NCBI GenBank assembly: GCA_029850535.1
Contig: JARCRU010000118.1
Location: forward strand, 1 to 42,125
Direction of reading: 5' to 3'
Length of the DNA stretch: 42,125 bases
DNA from: Actinomycetota bacterium
GTDB lineage: Bacteria > Actinomycetota > Acidimicrobiia > Acidimicrobiales > RAAP-2
Part shown: one piece after another, positions 25,227 through 33,153 of the stretch
Layout: the number at the start of each line of letters is the position of its first letter
Numbering within the stretch: the stretch's first letter is position 1
The notes under the pieces: generated by a model
The model's database searches: none
The model's input: the letters and a program-made list of their open reading frames with translations, nothing else
Told to the model about the DNA's origin: nothing
Position numbers and translations under genes: made by a program

Positions 25227-26914
25227 TAGAAGAACCTTCCGTGGCTAAGTTGCTCGACGAGGGGGCCCAGCGAGATCGCCGGGAAGAACGTCAGGCCGCC
25301 GATGATGAGGATGACGCCGATGGTGAGACCGACGAACATACCGTTGTCGGTGCGGAACGTACCGAGAGACTCGGGGACCACGTTCTTCTGCGCGAGCGCG
25401 CCACCCAGGGCGAGAACCGGGATCATGATCGCGAAGCGGCCGATCAACATGTCGATGGCACCGATGATGTTGTAGAAGGGCGTGTTGCCCGTCAGCCCGC
25501 CGAAGGCGGAACCGTTGTTGTTGCCCTGCGAGGTTAAGGCGTAGAGGATCTCGCTGAAGCCGTGGGGACCCGCGTTGAGTGGTCCCGCCTTTCCGGCTGC
25601 GACCGACACCGCGATGCCCGTCAGGATCAATACCGTGATCGGCATGATCAGGGCCGCGAGCCCCGCGAGTTTCACCTCCTTCGCCTGGATTTTCTTTCCG
25701 AGATACTCCGGTGTTCGCCCGATCATCAGTCCGCCGATGAACACCGCGATGATGGCGTAAATCAGCAGCGTGTAGAGACCCGAACCCGTGCCGCCCGGGG
25801 TGACCTCGCCGAGCATCATGCCCGACAGCAGTCCCATTCCGCCGATGGGGGTGAAGGAGTCGTAGGCGGCGTCGGCCGACCCCGTCGATGTCATGGTTGA
25901 GGCGACTCCGAACAGCGCCGACGAGGTGTCACCGAAGCGTACCTCCTTGCCCTCGGTGTTACCGACGGTCGAGTGGATACCGGCCGCCGCGACCGCCGGG
26001 TTGTTCTGGTGTTCGGCGAAGCTAGTGAAGCCCACCCATACGCCGAAGAGCAGCACCATGACGCTCAGCAGCGCGACGCCGTGACGAACGCTGCCGACCA
26101 TCTTGCCGAAGGTGTAGGTGAGCGCGAAGGGAATCGAGAGCAAGAGGTAGATCGATAGGAAGTTCGTGAGTCCCGTCGGATTCTCGAAGGGCGTCGCGGA
26201 GTTCGCGTTCAAGAAGCCGCCGCCGTTGGTCCCGAGTTGTTTGATCGCCTCCATGAAGGCAATCGGTCCGCGCGCCATCGTCTGGGTCACCTGATTGAGT
26301 ACGTCGTGGATCGTCGCGGTGCCCGCCAGGGTCATGACTGCACCCTCGCCCACGAAGATGACGCCTGCGATGAAGGCAATGGGCAAGAGCACGTAGAAGA
26401 GGCAGCGCGTCATATCGACCCAGAAGTTGCCGACCGCCGAAGAGTTCTTGCGCGAGAATCCACGAACGAGGACGATGGCCGCGACGATGCCCACGGCGGG
26501 AGTCACGAACTGCTGAACGGTCAAGGCGCCGATCTGACTGAAGTACGACATGGTGGTTTCACCGCCATAGTTCTGCCAGTTGGTATTGGTGAGGAACGAA
26601 GAGGCGGTGTTAAAGCTGAGCGCCGGACTTACCGCCCCGAGGTGCTGGGGATTGAGCGGCAACGACCCCTGGACTCGCAAGATCACGTAAGTGAAGATGA
26701 ATGACACACCCGAAAAGATGATCAGGGCACCGCCGTACCTCTTCCACGTCTGTTCCTGTTCGGGACTGGTGCCCAGCAGACGATAGATGGGCCGTTCGAC
26801 TAAGCCGAGGAAGTGCACGCGGCCGTCGAAGACCGCGGCCATGTACGAGCCCAGGTAACGCCAGCTAAGGCCGAGGGTGACGACCAGGGCCAGGAGAGTA
26901 AGGAAGAATGCCAT
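25226..26914 (-). CDS. kdpA: K+-transporting ATPase subunit KdpA
   Basis: The K+-binding channel-like subunit. It is 562 aa and strongly hydrophobic, with four selectivity-filter-like repeats: [18 protein letters not shown], the segment [22 protein letters not shown] (about 230-251), and later [13 protein letters not shown]. These match KdpA closely. ATG 26914 overlaps the kdpF stop. Translational coupling runs through the whole operon. Confidence 0.97.
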   Translation of the reverse strand: MAFFLTLLALVVTLGLSWRYLGSYMAAVFDGRVHFLGLVERPIYRLLGTSPEQEQTWKRYGGALIIFSGVSFIFTYVILRVQGSLPLNPQHLGAVSPALSFNTASSFLTNTNWQNYGGETTMSYFSQIGALTVQQFVTPAVGIVAAIVLVRGFSRKNSSAVGNFWVDMTRCLFYVLLPIAFIAGVIFVGEGAVMTLAGTATIHDVLNQVTQTMARGPIAFMEAIKQLGTNGGGFLNANSATPFENPTGLTNFLSIYLLLSIPFALTYTFGKMVGSVRHGVALLSVMVLLFGVWVGFTSFAEHQNNPAVAAAGIHSTVGNTEGKEVRFGDTSSALFGVASTMTSTGSADAAYDSFTPIGGMGLLSGMMLGEVTPGGTGSGLYTLLIYAIIAVFIGGLMIGRTPEYLGKKIQAKEVKLAGLAALIMPITVLILTGIAVSVAAGKAGPLNAGPHGFSEILYALTSQGNNNGSAFGGLTGNTPFYNIIGAIDMLIGRFAIMIPVLALGGALAQKNVVPESLGTFRTDNGMFVGLTIGVILIIGGLTFFPAISLGPLVEQLSHGRFF

Positions 26915-27003
26915 CAGAATTTCTCCGGTTTGAACATGGCGTAGCCGATGAAGACAAACATCGCCACCGCCACCGCCAATAGAAGATCTTGAGTCACGTT
27001 CAT
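26914..27003 (-). CDS. kdpF: K+-transporting ATPase small subunit KdpF
   Basis: A 29-aa peptide of one membrane segment (DLLLAVAVAMFVFIGYAMF) ending in KPEKF, the hallmark of KdpF, which stabilises the KdpABC complex. ATG 27003 overlaps the stop of the 27-aa frame before it (ATGA), and its stop overlaps the kdpA start (TGATG). A longer in-frame extension upstream is not needed. Confidence 0.9.
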   Translation of the reverse strand: MNVTQDLLLAVAVAMFVFIGYAMFKPEKF

Positions 27004-27083
27004 GCGCGCTCCAGTGCCCAAATGAGTCCGAGCATCACCGCGACGAAGGCGACGATTCCCAGTAGTGAGTAGATATCTGCCAT
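27000..27083 (-). CDS. 27-aa membrane peptide leading the kdp operon
   Basis: A short frame before kdpF encodes MADIYSLLGIVAFVAVMLGL followed by IWALERA. It is one hydrophobic helix with a charged C-terminal end. Its TGA overlaps the kdpF ATG, so the two are coupled. Tiny ORFs with a W-x-L-E-R ending are known in this position in actinobacterial kdp operons. No good Shine-Dalgarno is seen. It may stabilise the pump, act as a leader, or both. Confidence 0.65.
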   Translation of the reverse strand: MADIYSLLGIVAFVAVMLGLIWALERA

Positions 27084-27106
27084 GGAGCCAGTCTCGCGAG
27101 TCGGGT

Positions 27107-27153
27107 CTTAAGAGAATCTTCATTGTGCTCCGACCCACTTAATAAACTCTTCA
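27107..27153. promoter_or_regulatory. Two 16-nt direct repeats in the kdp divergent promoter (KdpE site candidate)
   Basis: CTTAAGAGAATCTTCA (27107-27122) and CTTAATAAACTCTTCA (27138-27153) agree at 13 of 16 positions and start 31 bp apart, close to three helical turns. OmpR-family regulators such as KdpE bind direct repeats on one face of the helix. The repeats lie between the kdp operon (minus) and the histidine kinase-kdpE pair (plus), so one site could serve both. Confidence 0.6.
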
Positions 27154-27192
27154 CGCCGTGACGATCTATTCGGACGTCGACGTGGATCTCTC

Positions 27193-27198
27193 TACACT
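27193..27198 (+). promoter_or_regulatory. Candidate -10 box of the kinase-kdpE operon
   Basis: TACACT lies 8 nt before GTG 27207, which has no Shine-Dalgarno. This suggests a leaderless or nearly leaderless transcript. The -35 region is poor, consistent with a promoter that needs an activator. Confidence 0.4.
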
Positions 27199-27206
27199 GG
27201 GCTCAA

Positions 27207-28790
27207 GTGGCGAATGTGACGAAGAAAATGAGCGACGATCGCCCCTCCTCCATAACAGGGCCAGCGCCTTACTCCGCTCGAAAAATCGTGCTCGGCGACA
27301 TCGGCTGGCGCATCAGGCGTCTGCGACGGCGAGTCACCGGCTTCGTGGTCGGACTCGTCCTGGTAGTCGCGTTCGCGGCCATGTTGGTGCCGTTGCGTGC
27401 GCACGTCAACGTCTCTACCATCACCCTGGTGTTCATCATCCCGGCCATCACCGCGGAGGTGACCGGCGGCGTCCTCGCTGGCCTCACGACGGTGGCCCTC
27501 AGTGCGCTTGCCCTCGACTTTTATTTCATCCCCCCCTACGACACCTTGTCCATTGGCTCCGCGCAAAACTGGGTGGGGCTGGGGGTCTACCTAGTGGTAG
27601 TGGGTCTGGTGGCAGTGGTGATTGCACAATTTCGTGTGGCCCATGCTCGCGCTGAGCGCAACGCCCTCAGCATGCGTCGCGTCTTTGAGTTAAGCGAACT
27701 GCTGGTTCAGGATCGCACCGAGGAGGATCTCCTGGTCTCAATTGTGGGGGCGGTGCGCAACGTTTTCGCAATCGACGCAGTGACACTCTTCGTTCTCGAC
27801 GAGGGCCAGCTCAAGGTAGCCGCCTCGGAGGGCCCCACGCTCACCGAAGCCGAACGCAACCAGCTTGGTCCTCCACCAGGGCACCCCGTTAGCATGTCGA
27901 CGGCGCTGGGATCGACGGGCGAGTTGCGCACCGTTTCACTGGCGGCGTCGGGTCGCCCCATTGGCTTGTTGGTCCTCAAGGGGACGCGTTTCGTAGACGA
28001 CGACCACGAGATGCTCATCACGTTCGCGAACGATGCGGCCATCGCTATTGAACGCGCCCAGCTCCGCGAACAGGCGCTGCGCACCACGTTGCTCGAAGAG
28101 GTCGATCGGTTACGCCACTCCCTCATGGGGGCGGTCTCGCACGACCTGCGTACACCCCTGGCCACCATCAAGGTGGCGTCCTCCACCCTAGTAACACGGG
28201 CACGCCAACTCACCCCCGAAGACGCGCACGAACTACACCAACTGATAGAGATCGAATCGGACCGTCTCACCCGACTCGTCGCCAACCTGCTCGACATGAC
28301 GCGTATTCAAGCCGGCGTCCTCGAGATACACCAGAGCGACTGCGACGTGCGCGAACTCATCGATGAGTCGGTCCTCCTGATGGGAGCCGGATTGCGAGGT
28401 AGCCGACTGAACATCGACGCACCCGCCGATCTGCCACCGGTGCACATCGACCACCTCCTCGTGACGCAGGTTCTCTTGAACCTGCTCGACAACGCCCTGC
28501 GCCACTCCCCCGATGACGGACTCATCACGATCTGCGCACGTCGCGACGCACTGCGCGTCCACGTCAGCGTGGACGACGAAGGTCCCGGCGTCGCGCCCGG
28601 TGATCGACAGGCCATCTTCGACCGATTCGTCAAATTCGACACCGGTGGACGCGCGGGACTGGGACTCACCATCGTCAAGACCTTTATCGAAGCTCACGGC
28701 GAGCACGTATGGTACGAGGAGGCGCCCGGGGGCGGCGCACGATTCGTATTCTCATTGCCCTCGACGAACGACAGCCAGGAGGCACACTGA
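27207..28790 (+). CDS. KdpD-like sensor histidine kinase lacking the N-terminal KdpD/Usp domains
   Basis: A 527-aa membrane kinase. Membrane segments lie within residues 43-142 and include the DUF4118 signature FYFIPPYDTLSIG (about 105-117). A GAF domain follows (about 160-285), then HisKA with His312 in GAVSHDLRTPLATIK, and a complete HATPase_c: N box LLNLLDNALRHSP, G1 DDEGPG, F box IFDRFVKF and G2 GRAGLGLTIVK. It matches the C-terminal half of KdpD and stops one base before kdpE, so it is the cognate kinase by position. It lacks the K+/c-di-AMP-sensing N-terminal domain present in the other KdpD. GTG 27207 is the first possible start; ATG 27228 is an alternative. Confidence 0.9.
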   Translation: MANVTKKMSDDRPSSITGPAPYSARKIVLGDIGWRIRRLRRRVTGFVVGLVLVVAFAAMLVPLRAHVNVSTITLVFIIPAITAEVTGGVLAGLTTVALSALALDFYFIPPYDTLSIGSAQNWVGLGVYLVVVGLVAVVIAQFRVAHARAERNALSMRRVFELSELLVQDRTEEDLLVSIVGAVRNVFAIDAVTLFVLDEGQLKVAASEGPTLTEAERNQLGPPPGHPVSMSTALGSTGELRTVSLAASGRPIGLLVLKGTRFVDDDHEMLITFANDAAIAIERAQLREQALRTTLLEEVDRLRHSLMGAVSHDLRTPLATIKVASSTLVTRARQLTPEDAHELHQLIEIESDRLTRLVANLLDMTRIQAGVLEIHQSDCDVRELIDESVLLMGAGLRGSRLNIDAPADLPPVHIDHLLVTQVLLNLLDNALRHSPDDGLITICARRDALRVHVSVDDEGPGVAPGDRQAIFDRFVKFDTGGRAGLGLTIVKTFIEAHGEHVWYEEAPGGGARFVFSLPSTNDSQEAH

Positions 28791-28791
28791 G

Positions 28792-29478
28792 ATGGCCAAG
28801 GTACTCGTCATTGACGATGACCGATCGCTGTTGCGCGCTCTCAGCTTAGGGTTGCAGTCCGAAGGACACGAAGTCACTACCGCGACGAATGCGGAGAGTG
28901 GTCTTCGTCAAACGGCACTGCGACAACCTGACGTCGTCGTCCTCGACATTGGCCTGCCCGATATGGATGGTCTCGAGGTCTGCCGGCGCATCCGCGAATG
29001 GAGCGACGTACCCATCATCATCCTCTCGGCCACGGGGACTGAGCATCGCAAGGTGGCTGCCCTCGATGGCGGGGCGAATGACTACGTGACCAAACCGTTC
29101 TCAATGGCTGAGCTCGAGGCCCGCATCCGCGTGGTGGTTCGCAATCGCAACGGCGAACCCGAGGTGAGTGCTGGACCGGTTCTCGAACGCGGCCAACTCG
29201 AACTCGACCTGGTGCATCACGAAGCGACCCTGTCGGGACAACACGTCGCTCTCACCAGCAAGGAGTTCGACGTTCTCTCATTCCTCGCCCGCCACGCCGG
29301 GCGCACCTGTACCCACCAGATGATTCTCGAAGCGGTCTGGGGGGCTGGTTACGGGCGCGAGGCCCAATACGTTCACGCTTACGTTCACCGACTACGCCAC
29401 AAACTGAACGACGAACAAGGTCACATGATTCGTTCGGTTCCTGGCGTCGGCTACCTCCTCGACGACGACGAACCATGA
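28792..29478 (+). CDS. kdpE: KdpE-type response regulator (OmpR/PhoB family)
   Basis: Activates the kdp operon when phosphorylated. The 228-aa protein has a receiver domain with the acidic pair in VIDDD (residues 6-10), phospho-acceptor Asp52 in VVLDIGLPDMDG, and the Lys in YVTKPFS. A winged-helix DNA-binding domain follows (about 130-225: LTSKEFDVLSFLARHAG...YVHAYVHRLRHKLND...VPGVGYLL). ATG 28792 has AGGAGG 9 nt upstream and follows the kinase stop by one base. The next gene is convergent, with stop codons one base apart. Confidence 0.93.
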   Translation: MAKVLVIDDDRSLLRALSLGLQSEGHEVTTATNAESGLRQTALRQPDVVVLDIGLPDMDGLEVCRRIREWSDVPIIILSATGTEHRKVAALDGGANDYVTKPFSMAELEARIRVVVRNRNGEPEVSAGPVLERGQLELDLVHHEATLSGQHVALTSKEFDVLSFLARHAGRTCTHQMILEAVWGAGYGREAQYVHAYVHRLRHKLNDEQGHMIRSVPGVGYLLDDDEP

Positions 29479-29479
29479 T

Positions 29480-29782
29480 TCACAAGGGCAACTGCGGGGC
29501 AACTGCGAGCGACTGTCCAATGATGCGGCCGCCCTTCTTCGCCGTCGAAGGATAGACCACGTCGGGGCGAAATGACCGACTCTTGGTCTCACCGCTCCTT
29601 CCACCACGAACTTCGACCCAGTCTTCACTGGTCTGGGTGTTGGTCACGTGGGCCACGAAGACCCACGATTGACGGCGCTCCTTCGTGCCATCAATCACGA
29701 CCACATCACCAGTTGTGAGGCCGGCCCATTTGGTCGAACGCACCAAGTGCCCCTGGCGAGTCACGACCGCGCGTTTTTTCAC
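29480..29782 (-). CDS. Small conserved-looking hypothetical protein
   Basis: A 100-aa cytoplasmic protein, basic at the start (MKKRAVVTRQGHLVRSTKW) with a beta-rich centre (GDVVVIDGTKERRQSWVFVAHVTN) and the phrase EDWVEVRGGRSGETKSRSFRPDVVYP. This recalls small uncharacterised actinobacterial proteins with a W-V-E-V-x-G-G core that may belong to a DUF family, but no function is known. GTG 29782 has only a weak purine tract before it. Its stop meets the kdpE stop head-on. Confidence 0.55.
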   Translation of the reverse strand: MKKRAVVTRQGHLVRSTKWAGLTTGDVVVIDGTKERRQSWVFVAHVTNTQTSEDWVEVRGGRSGETKSRSFRPDVVYPSTAKKGGRIIGQSLAVAPQLPL

Positions 29783-30102
29783 TCTTCTTTTCTACACGAC
29801 GTCAGTGAGAATCGACCACTCAACGCTGACCCCACCATTCATGGAGCCTCCTCTTGGACCCGGGCGTCGAAAGTTCACGGCCCCTTGTTCGCTCCTCGCC
29901 GCTGAACACACCTCGCGACATCGGAAGGAATTATTCGCCATTGGGCGAGGGCCAGCGCCACACTGCCAACTGCAGCGAGGTCACCTCTTCGCAAGATCGA
30001 CATGCGCCGTTACGACATATTCTCACCTCGGTCCAAGTCTCGAGCGAAGTAGCAATGGCGACGATCCAATTTCCCTTGAACGCCTGAAGTAGTTGGCGCT
30101 TG
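29783..30102. other. Gap without a recognised gene
   Basis: 320 bases with lower GC than the surroundings and no convincing gene. A 7-bp inverted repeat (TGAAGTA at 30084-30090 and TACTTCA at 30103-30109) overlaps the stop codon of the collagen-like gene and could be a weak terminator for it, though no T tract follows. Confidence 0.4.
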
Positions 30103-31065
30103 TTACTTCACAACTTGAGCGACTCGATCTCCACTCCTAGGATTCCCGCCTGATCCACCCCTGCCGAAATCCGCAGTGCCGCGGGGTCCGGTGTTTCCGG
30201 TCACCCCCGTCGTCCCAGCGGGCCCGGTGTCACCAGTCGCGCCCGTGGAGCCACTTGCCCCAGTGGGCCCGGTTGAACCAGTCGTGCCACTTGCCCCACT
30301 GGGCCCGGTTGAGCCAGTCGTGCCGGTTGAGCCGGTTGAGCCAGGGTTGTTGGTGGTGACGAAATTGAGAGGGGCGCTGGTCGCCTTCGCACCCACCGCG
30401 TCAGTCACGACCACGACCAACGAATGTGAACCATCCGCCCACTGCGTGGTATCGGCGACAAATTTCATGTGACGACCGCGGTTGCTGGTCCAACATCCCG
30501 CACTCACCGATGCCCCCTGAGTTTCGGTGCCCCCCTCGAGCGACAGACTCAGTCCCTTGCCGACCGGCGCGCCATTGTCACTGACGCACCACGTCAACGT
30601 TTGAGTTTCACCGAAGCCGAGGTGTGAGACGCTTGCCCCCAATTTCACCACTCCTGACACCGTCGAACTCACTTCAGACCGCCACCTCACGAGAGGTCCG
30701 GTTGTTCCCGCGTTCAAGCCATAACCGCCATCGTCGCTCCCGCCACCACGATCAGTTGGCGCCCCAGCATTCCCGGTGGCACCAGTAGGGCCAGTGGGAG
30801 CAGTGGGACCAGAAGGACCGGTCGGACCAGAAGGACCCGAATTTCCCCCAGGTGGTAGCGACCCGTACGAAGAAGTTCCCCCAGCGGTTCCAGTCAAGGG
30901 TGGGGGTGTCTCAGTGAATCCACCGGCCTGAGCCGCACTCAACACGTGATGCCTGGCCGCGACACCCGCCGATGCCGTCGTCACGGGCAGAGCAGTCGCC
31001 AGTAGCAACACACCCGCCGACACTCCAGCACCGATGACCATCGAATTGGAGGCACCAACCTTCAT
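30103..31065 (-). CDS. Secreted collagen-like protein with a central beta-rich domain
   Basis: A 320-aa exported protein. Start ATG 31065 has GAGGAG 5 nt upstream; a longer frame to 31182 has no such site. A signal peptide covers about residues 1-33 ([25 protein letters not shown]). Two collagen-like Gly-X-Y tracts flank a globular part: a short one ([20 protein letters not shown], about residues 76-95) and a longer one (about 252-300) of GST, GTT, GPT and GAT triplets. The centre contains [20 protein letters not shown] and [18 protein letters not shown], like an Ig-type fold with two Cys. There is no LPXTG or membrane anchor. It probably assembles as a trimeric stalk outside the cell; Thr-rich triplets could be glycosylated. 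Role unknown. Confidence 0.8.
   Translation of the reverse strand: MKVGASNSMVIGAGVSAGVLLLATALPVTTASAGVAARHHVLSAAQAGGFTETPPPLTGTAGGTSSYGSLPPGGNSGPSGPTGPSGPTAPTGPTGATGNAGAPTDRGGGSDDGGYGLNAGTTGPLVRWRSEVSSTVSGVVKLGASVSHLGFGETQTLTWCVSDNGAPVGKGLSLSLEGGTETQGASVSAGCWTSNRGRHMKFVADTTQWADGSHSLVVVVTDAVGAKATSAPLNFVTTNNPGSTGSTGTTGSTGPSGASGTTGSTGPTGASGSTGATGDTGPAGTTGVTGNTGPRGTADFGRGGSGGNPRSGDRVAQVVK
30251..30322 (-). repeat. Tandem 36-nt DNA repeat in the collagen tract
   Basis: Units 30251-30286 and 30287-30322 differ at two positions and encode four Gly-X-Y triplets each. A shorter GCCGGTTGA-type repeat follows to about 30340. Copy number could change by slippage and alter stalk length. Confidence 0.75.
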
Positions 31066-31244
31066 CTTTTCTCCTCGCCGGTTCACAACGTTCGCATCGC
31101 ACTCCATAGTGCAGGTGCGCTGGTCCTCAGTCGTCAAGGTTGAGGCACTGTTGGGAATGTTGTGAAGAATTTGTGTCGCCACGAGATTCGCCCCGGGTCA
31201 GCTACCTGAATCATCTCGCACGCGGCACCGACGTCGACCCATCC

Positions 31245-31273
31245 TTGGACATGTCAGACCCCTCGCCTACGGT
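31245..31273 (+). promoter_or_regulatory. Leaderless promoter of the RecB-like nuclease gene
   Basis: TTGGAC (31245-31250), exactly 17 bp, then TACGGT (31268-31273), then 6 nt to ATG 31280. This is the clearest leaderless promoter in the window; no Shine-Dalgarno precedes the gene. Confidence 0.65.
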
Positions 31274-31279
31274 GAATCC

Positions 31280-32071
31280 ATGGCCTTTGAACAACCTCTA
31301 CCGAAATCGCTCTCCCCCTCACGATTGGCCGACTTCCAGACGTGCCCCCGGCGCTATCAGCACGCCTCGGTCGAACGCATCGCGCAACCGGCCAGCTACG
31401 CCACGGCCAAGGGTCGCTTCGTGCACTACGTCTTCGAACAACTCTTCGCGCTCGACCCCCCCGACAGGACCATGGCCGCCGCGCGCGGTTTCGTTCCGGC
31501 GGCCGAGGAGCACATCTTGACCACGCAGGTCCGTTCGGAGATCAATCTCGACGAGGCCGGGTTAGCACAATTGCTCGCCGAAACCGACCTCATGATTGAG
31601 CGCTATTTCACCATGGAGGATCCGCGAACGATCACCAGCGAAGGGATCGAGATGCGCGTGGGAGTGACCATCGAGGACACTCCCCTCTTCGGCATTCTCG
31701 ACCGCCTCGACCGCGACGAGCAGGGCAACCTCATCATCGTGGACTACAAGACCGGATCGTTGCCCAATCGCAACTACGACGCCCAGACGTTCGCCAACGC
31801 CGAACTCTACGCCGCCCTCTGCGAAGAGAAGTTCCACGAGCGTCCGACCAAGATCCGTTTGCTCTACGTGAGTCAAGGCGAGACGATCGAGCGATCGGTG
31901 TCCGACGTCGTGGTGAAGGCCCGAGCGACGTCCGCCGTCACGGCGTGGCACAAGATCAAGCGCTACTACGACGACGGGGATTTCCCCGCTACGCCGTCGA
32001 AGAACGCCTGTCGCTTCTGTTCTTTCACCGAGTTGTGCCGTTCGCAGGGAGTGCCCGTCCCGCCGCGTTAG
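31280..32071 (+). CDS. RecB-family PD-(D/E)XK exonuclease with Fe-S cysteines
   Basis: A 263-aa stand-alone nuclease of the PDDEXK_1/Cas4-like group, acting on DNA ends in repair or recombination. It opens with LSPSRLADFQTCPRRYQ (Cys22). The active site is visible: GILDRLD (Asp141, Asp144), IIVDYKTG (Asp155, Lys157) and the QTFANAELYA helix. Three more cysteines close the protein in CRFCSFTELC (244, 247, 253) and with Cys22 can hold a 4Fe-4S cluster, as in AddB and Cas4. No helicase or CRISPR gene is near, so this is the solitary actinobacterial type. Confidence 0.9.
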   Translation: MAFEQPLPKSLSPSRLADFQTCPRRYQHASVERIAQPASYATAKGRFVHYVFEQLFALDPPDRTMAAARGFVPAAEEHILTTQVRSEINLDEAGLAQLLAETDLMIERYFTMEDPRTITSEGIEMRVGVTIEDTPLFGILDRLDRDEQGNLIIVDYKTGSLPNRNYDAQTFANAELYAALCEEKFHERPTKIRLLYVSQGETIERSVSDVVVKARATSAVTAWHKIKRYYDDGDFPATPSKNACRFCSFTELCRSQGVPVPPR

Positions 32072-32075
32072 TCCC

Positions 32076-32081
32076 TAATGT
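32076..32081 (+). promoter_or_regulatory. Candidate leaderless -10 box of the DsbA-family gene
   Basis: TAATGT is followed by 6 nt and GTG 32088, in the 16-bp gap after the nuclease gene. No Shine-Dalgarno and no clear -35 are seen. Readthrough from the nuclease promoter is also likely. Confidence 0.4.
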
Positions 32082-32087
32082 GTATCG

Positions 32088-32684
32088 GTGACTTCCTTTG
32101 GACTCAGCTACGACTACCGTTGCCCCTTCGCTAAGAACATCCACCTGCACGTGCTCTCCGCTCTAGCCGGCGGCACCGACTTCGACGTGGAGTTCATCCC
32201 GTGGACGATGAGCCAGGGGCATCGTGCGCCCGGGGCGATTGACGTGTGGGACGACCCCGCACACGACTCGGCGCTCTTGGCCCTGGCGGTGAGCGTCTCG
32301 GTGCGCGACCAGCAGCCCGAATTCTTCCTCGCCTCGCACGAGGCGCTCTTTCGTGCCCGTCACGAACGCGCCATCCGACTAGTAGATCTCTCCGAGATCG
32401 AAGGGGTCCTGCGCCCAGTGGGCGTCGATATGGAGAGGGTGCGAGCCGACCTCGCCACACGTCGCCCTCACCGGGTGATCGGTGAGAACTACCGGGCCAT
32501 GGAGGCCTACGAGGCCTTCGGCGTGCCGACGTTCGTCGTGGGCACCGACGCGACCTTCGTTCGTTACATGAAGCCGCCCAGTGGTGATGCGGTGGCGTCG
32601 GCGCAAATCATCGAGTCCCTAGTGACGCTGATGGCCCACCAGCCCGAGCTGAACGAATTCAAGCACACCCGCGTCTCGAACTGA
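32088..32684 (+). CDS. DsbA-family thioredoxin-fold protein (mycothiol-dependent nitroreductase-like)
   Basis: A 198-aa cytoplasmic protein of the DsbA/HCCA-isomerase group. There is a single active-site Cys12 in YRCPFAKN instead of C-x-x-C. The helical insert EFFLASHEALFRARHE and the cis-Pro loop AFGVPTFVV are standard. In actinomycetes such one-Cys members often work with mycothiol as reductases or isomerases; the substrate is unknown here. There is no signal peptide, so disulfide formation in the envelope is unlikely. It follows the nuclease gene by 16 nt and ends convergent to the DoxX gene. Confidence 0.8.
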   Translation: MTSFGLSYDYRCPFAKNIHLHVLSALAGGTDFDVEFIPWTMSQGHRAPGAIDVWDDPAHDSALLALAVSVSVRDQQPEFFLASHEALFRARHERAIRLVDLSEIEGVLRPVGVDMERVRADLATRRPHRVIGENYRAMEAYEAFGVPTFVVGTDATFVRYMKPPSGDAVASAQIIESLVTLMAHQPELNEFKHTRVSN

Positions 32685-32699
32685 CGCGTCCGAGCGACT

Positions 32700-33065
32700 C
32701 TAGGCGAGGCGCAACACCAATTCGACGAGGCACACCGCGCCGAGTGCCAGCGCCGGCGTCGCGCCCTTGAGTCCATCGCCTTTACGAAAGTGAAAGACGA
32801 CGGCGGCGATCATCATCACCGCCAGACCCGTGGCGGCGGCTTCGTTCACGAGGGCGAGGAACGAACCCTTCTTCGCGGCGAGCCCGATCAAGACCCCGAG
32901 TGCACCGAGGACTTCGAGCAGTCCCACCAGTTGGAACATCTTTTTCGTGAAGCCCAAGTGCTCGGCCGCCTTGGAGGACATGGTGTTGAAAATGATCTTC
33001 TGAGCCCCCGTCGTCGCGAACGTGAGAAACACGATGACGGAAAGAATGCTGGCGACTGCTCTCAT
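32700..33065 (-). CDS. DoxX-family membrane protein
   Basis: A 121-aa protein with four membrane helices: ILSVIVFLTFATTGAQKI, LVGLLEVLGALGVLIGLA, ATGLAVMMIAAVVFHF and a C-terminal LALGAVCLVELVL. The G-x-x-K and L-E-V-x-G-A-L-G-x-L patterns are those of DoxX-like proteins, linked to redox or thiol stress in some actinobacteria. ATG 33065 has AAGGAG 5 nt upstream; the longer frame to 33089 is not needed. It is transcribed alone, towards the DsbA-like gene. Confidence 0.85.
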   Translation of the reverse strand: MRAVASILSVIVFLTFATTGAQKIIFNTMSSKAAEHLGFTKKMFQLVGLLEVLGALGVLIGLAAKKGSFLALVNEAAATGLAVMMIAAVVFHFRKGDGLKGATPALALGAVCLVELVLRLA

Positions 33066-33141
33066 GAGTACTCCTTGTTGACCCGACAACTGTACTGGAG
33101 GCGACGTCAGCCGCGGCGTCGTGGGAACTAAGCGACGTTGC

Positions 33142-33147
33142 TAGCCT
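33142..33147 (+). promoter_or_regulatory. Candidate leaderless -10 box of purK
   Basis: TAGCCT is followed by exactly 6 nt and GTG 33154. There is no Shine-Dalgarno before this GTG and no obvious -35. Confidence 0.4.
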
Positions 33148-33153
33148 TGCGTC

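Noticed and set aside
30240..30350. CRISPR-like repeats
   Set aside because: The units are tandem without unique spacers and keep the Gly-X-Y reading frame.
31280..32071. Cas4 of a CRISPR system
   Set aside because: The nuclease has the Fe-S Cys pattern of Cas4, but no cas gene or array lies nearby. Solitary RecB-like nucleases of this length are common in actinomycetes.
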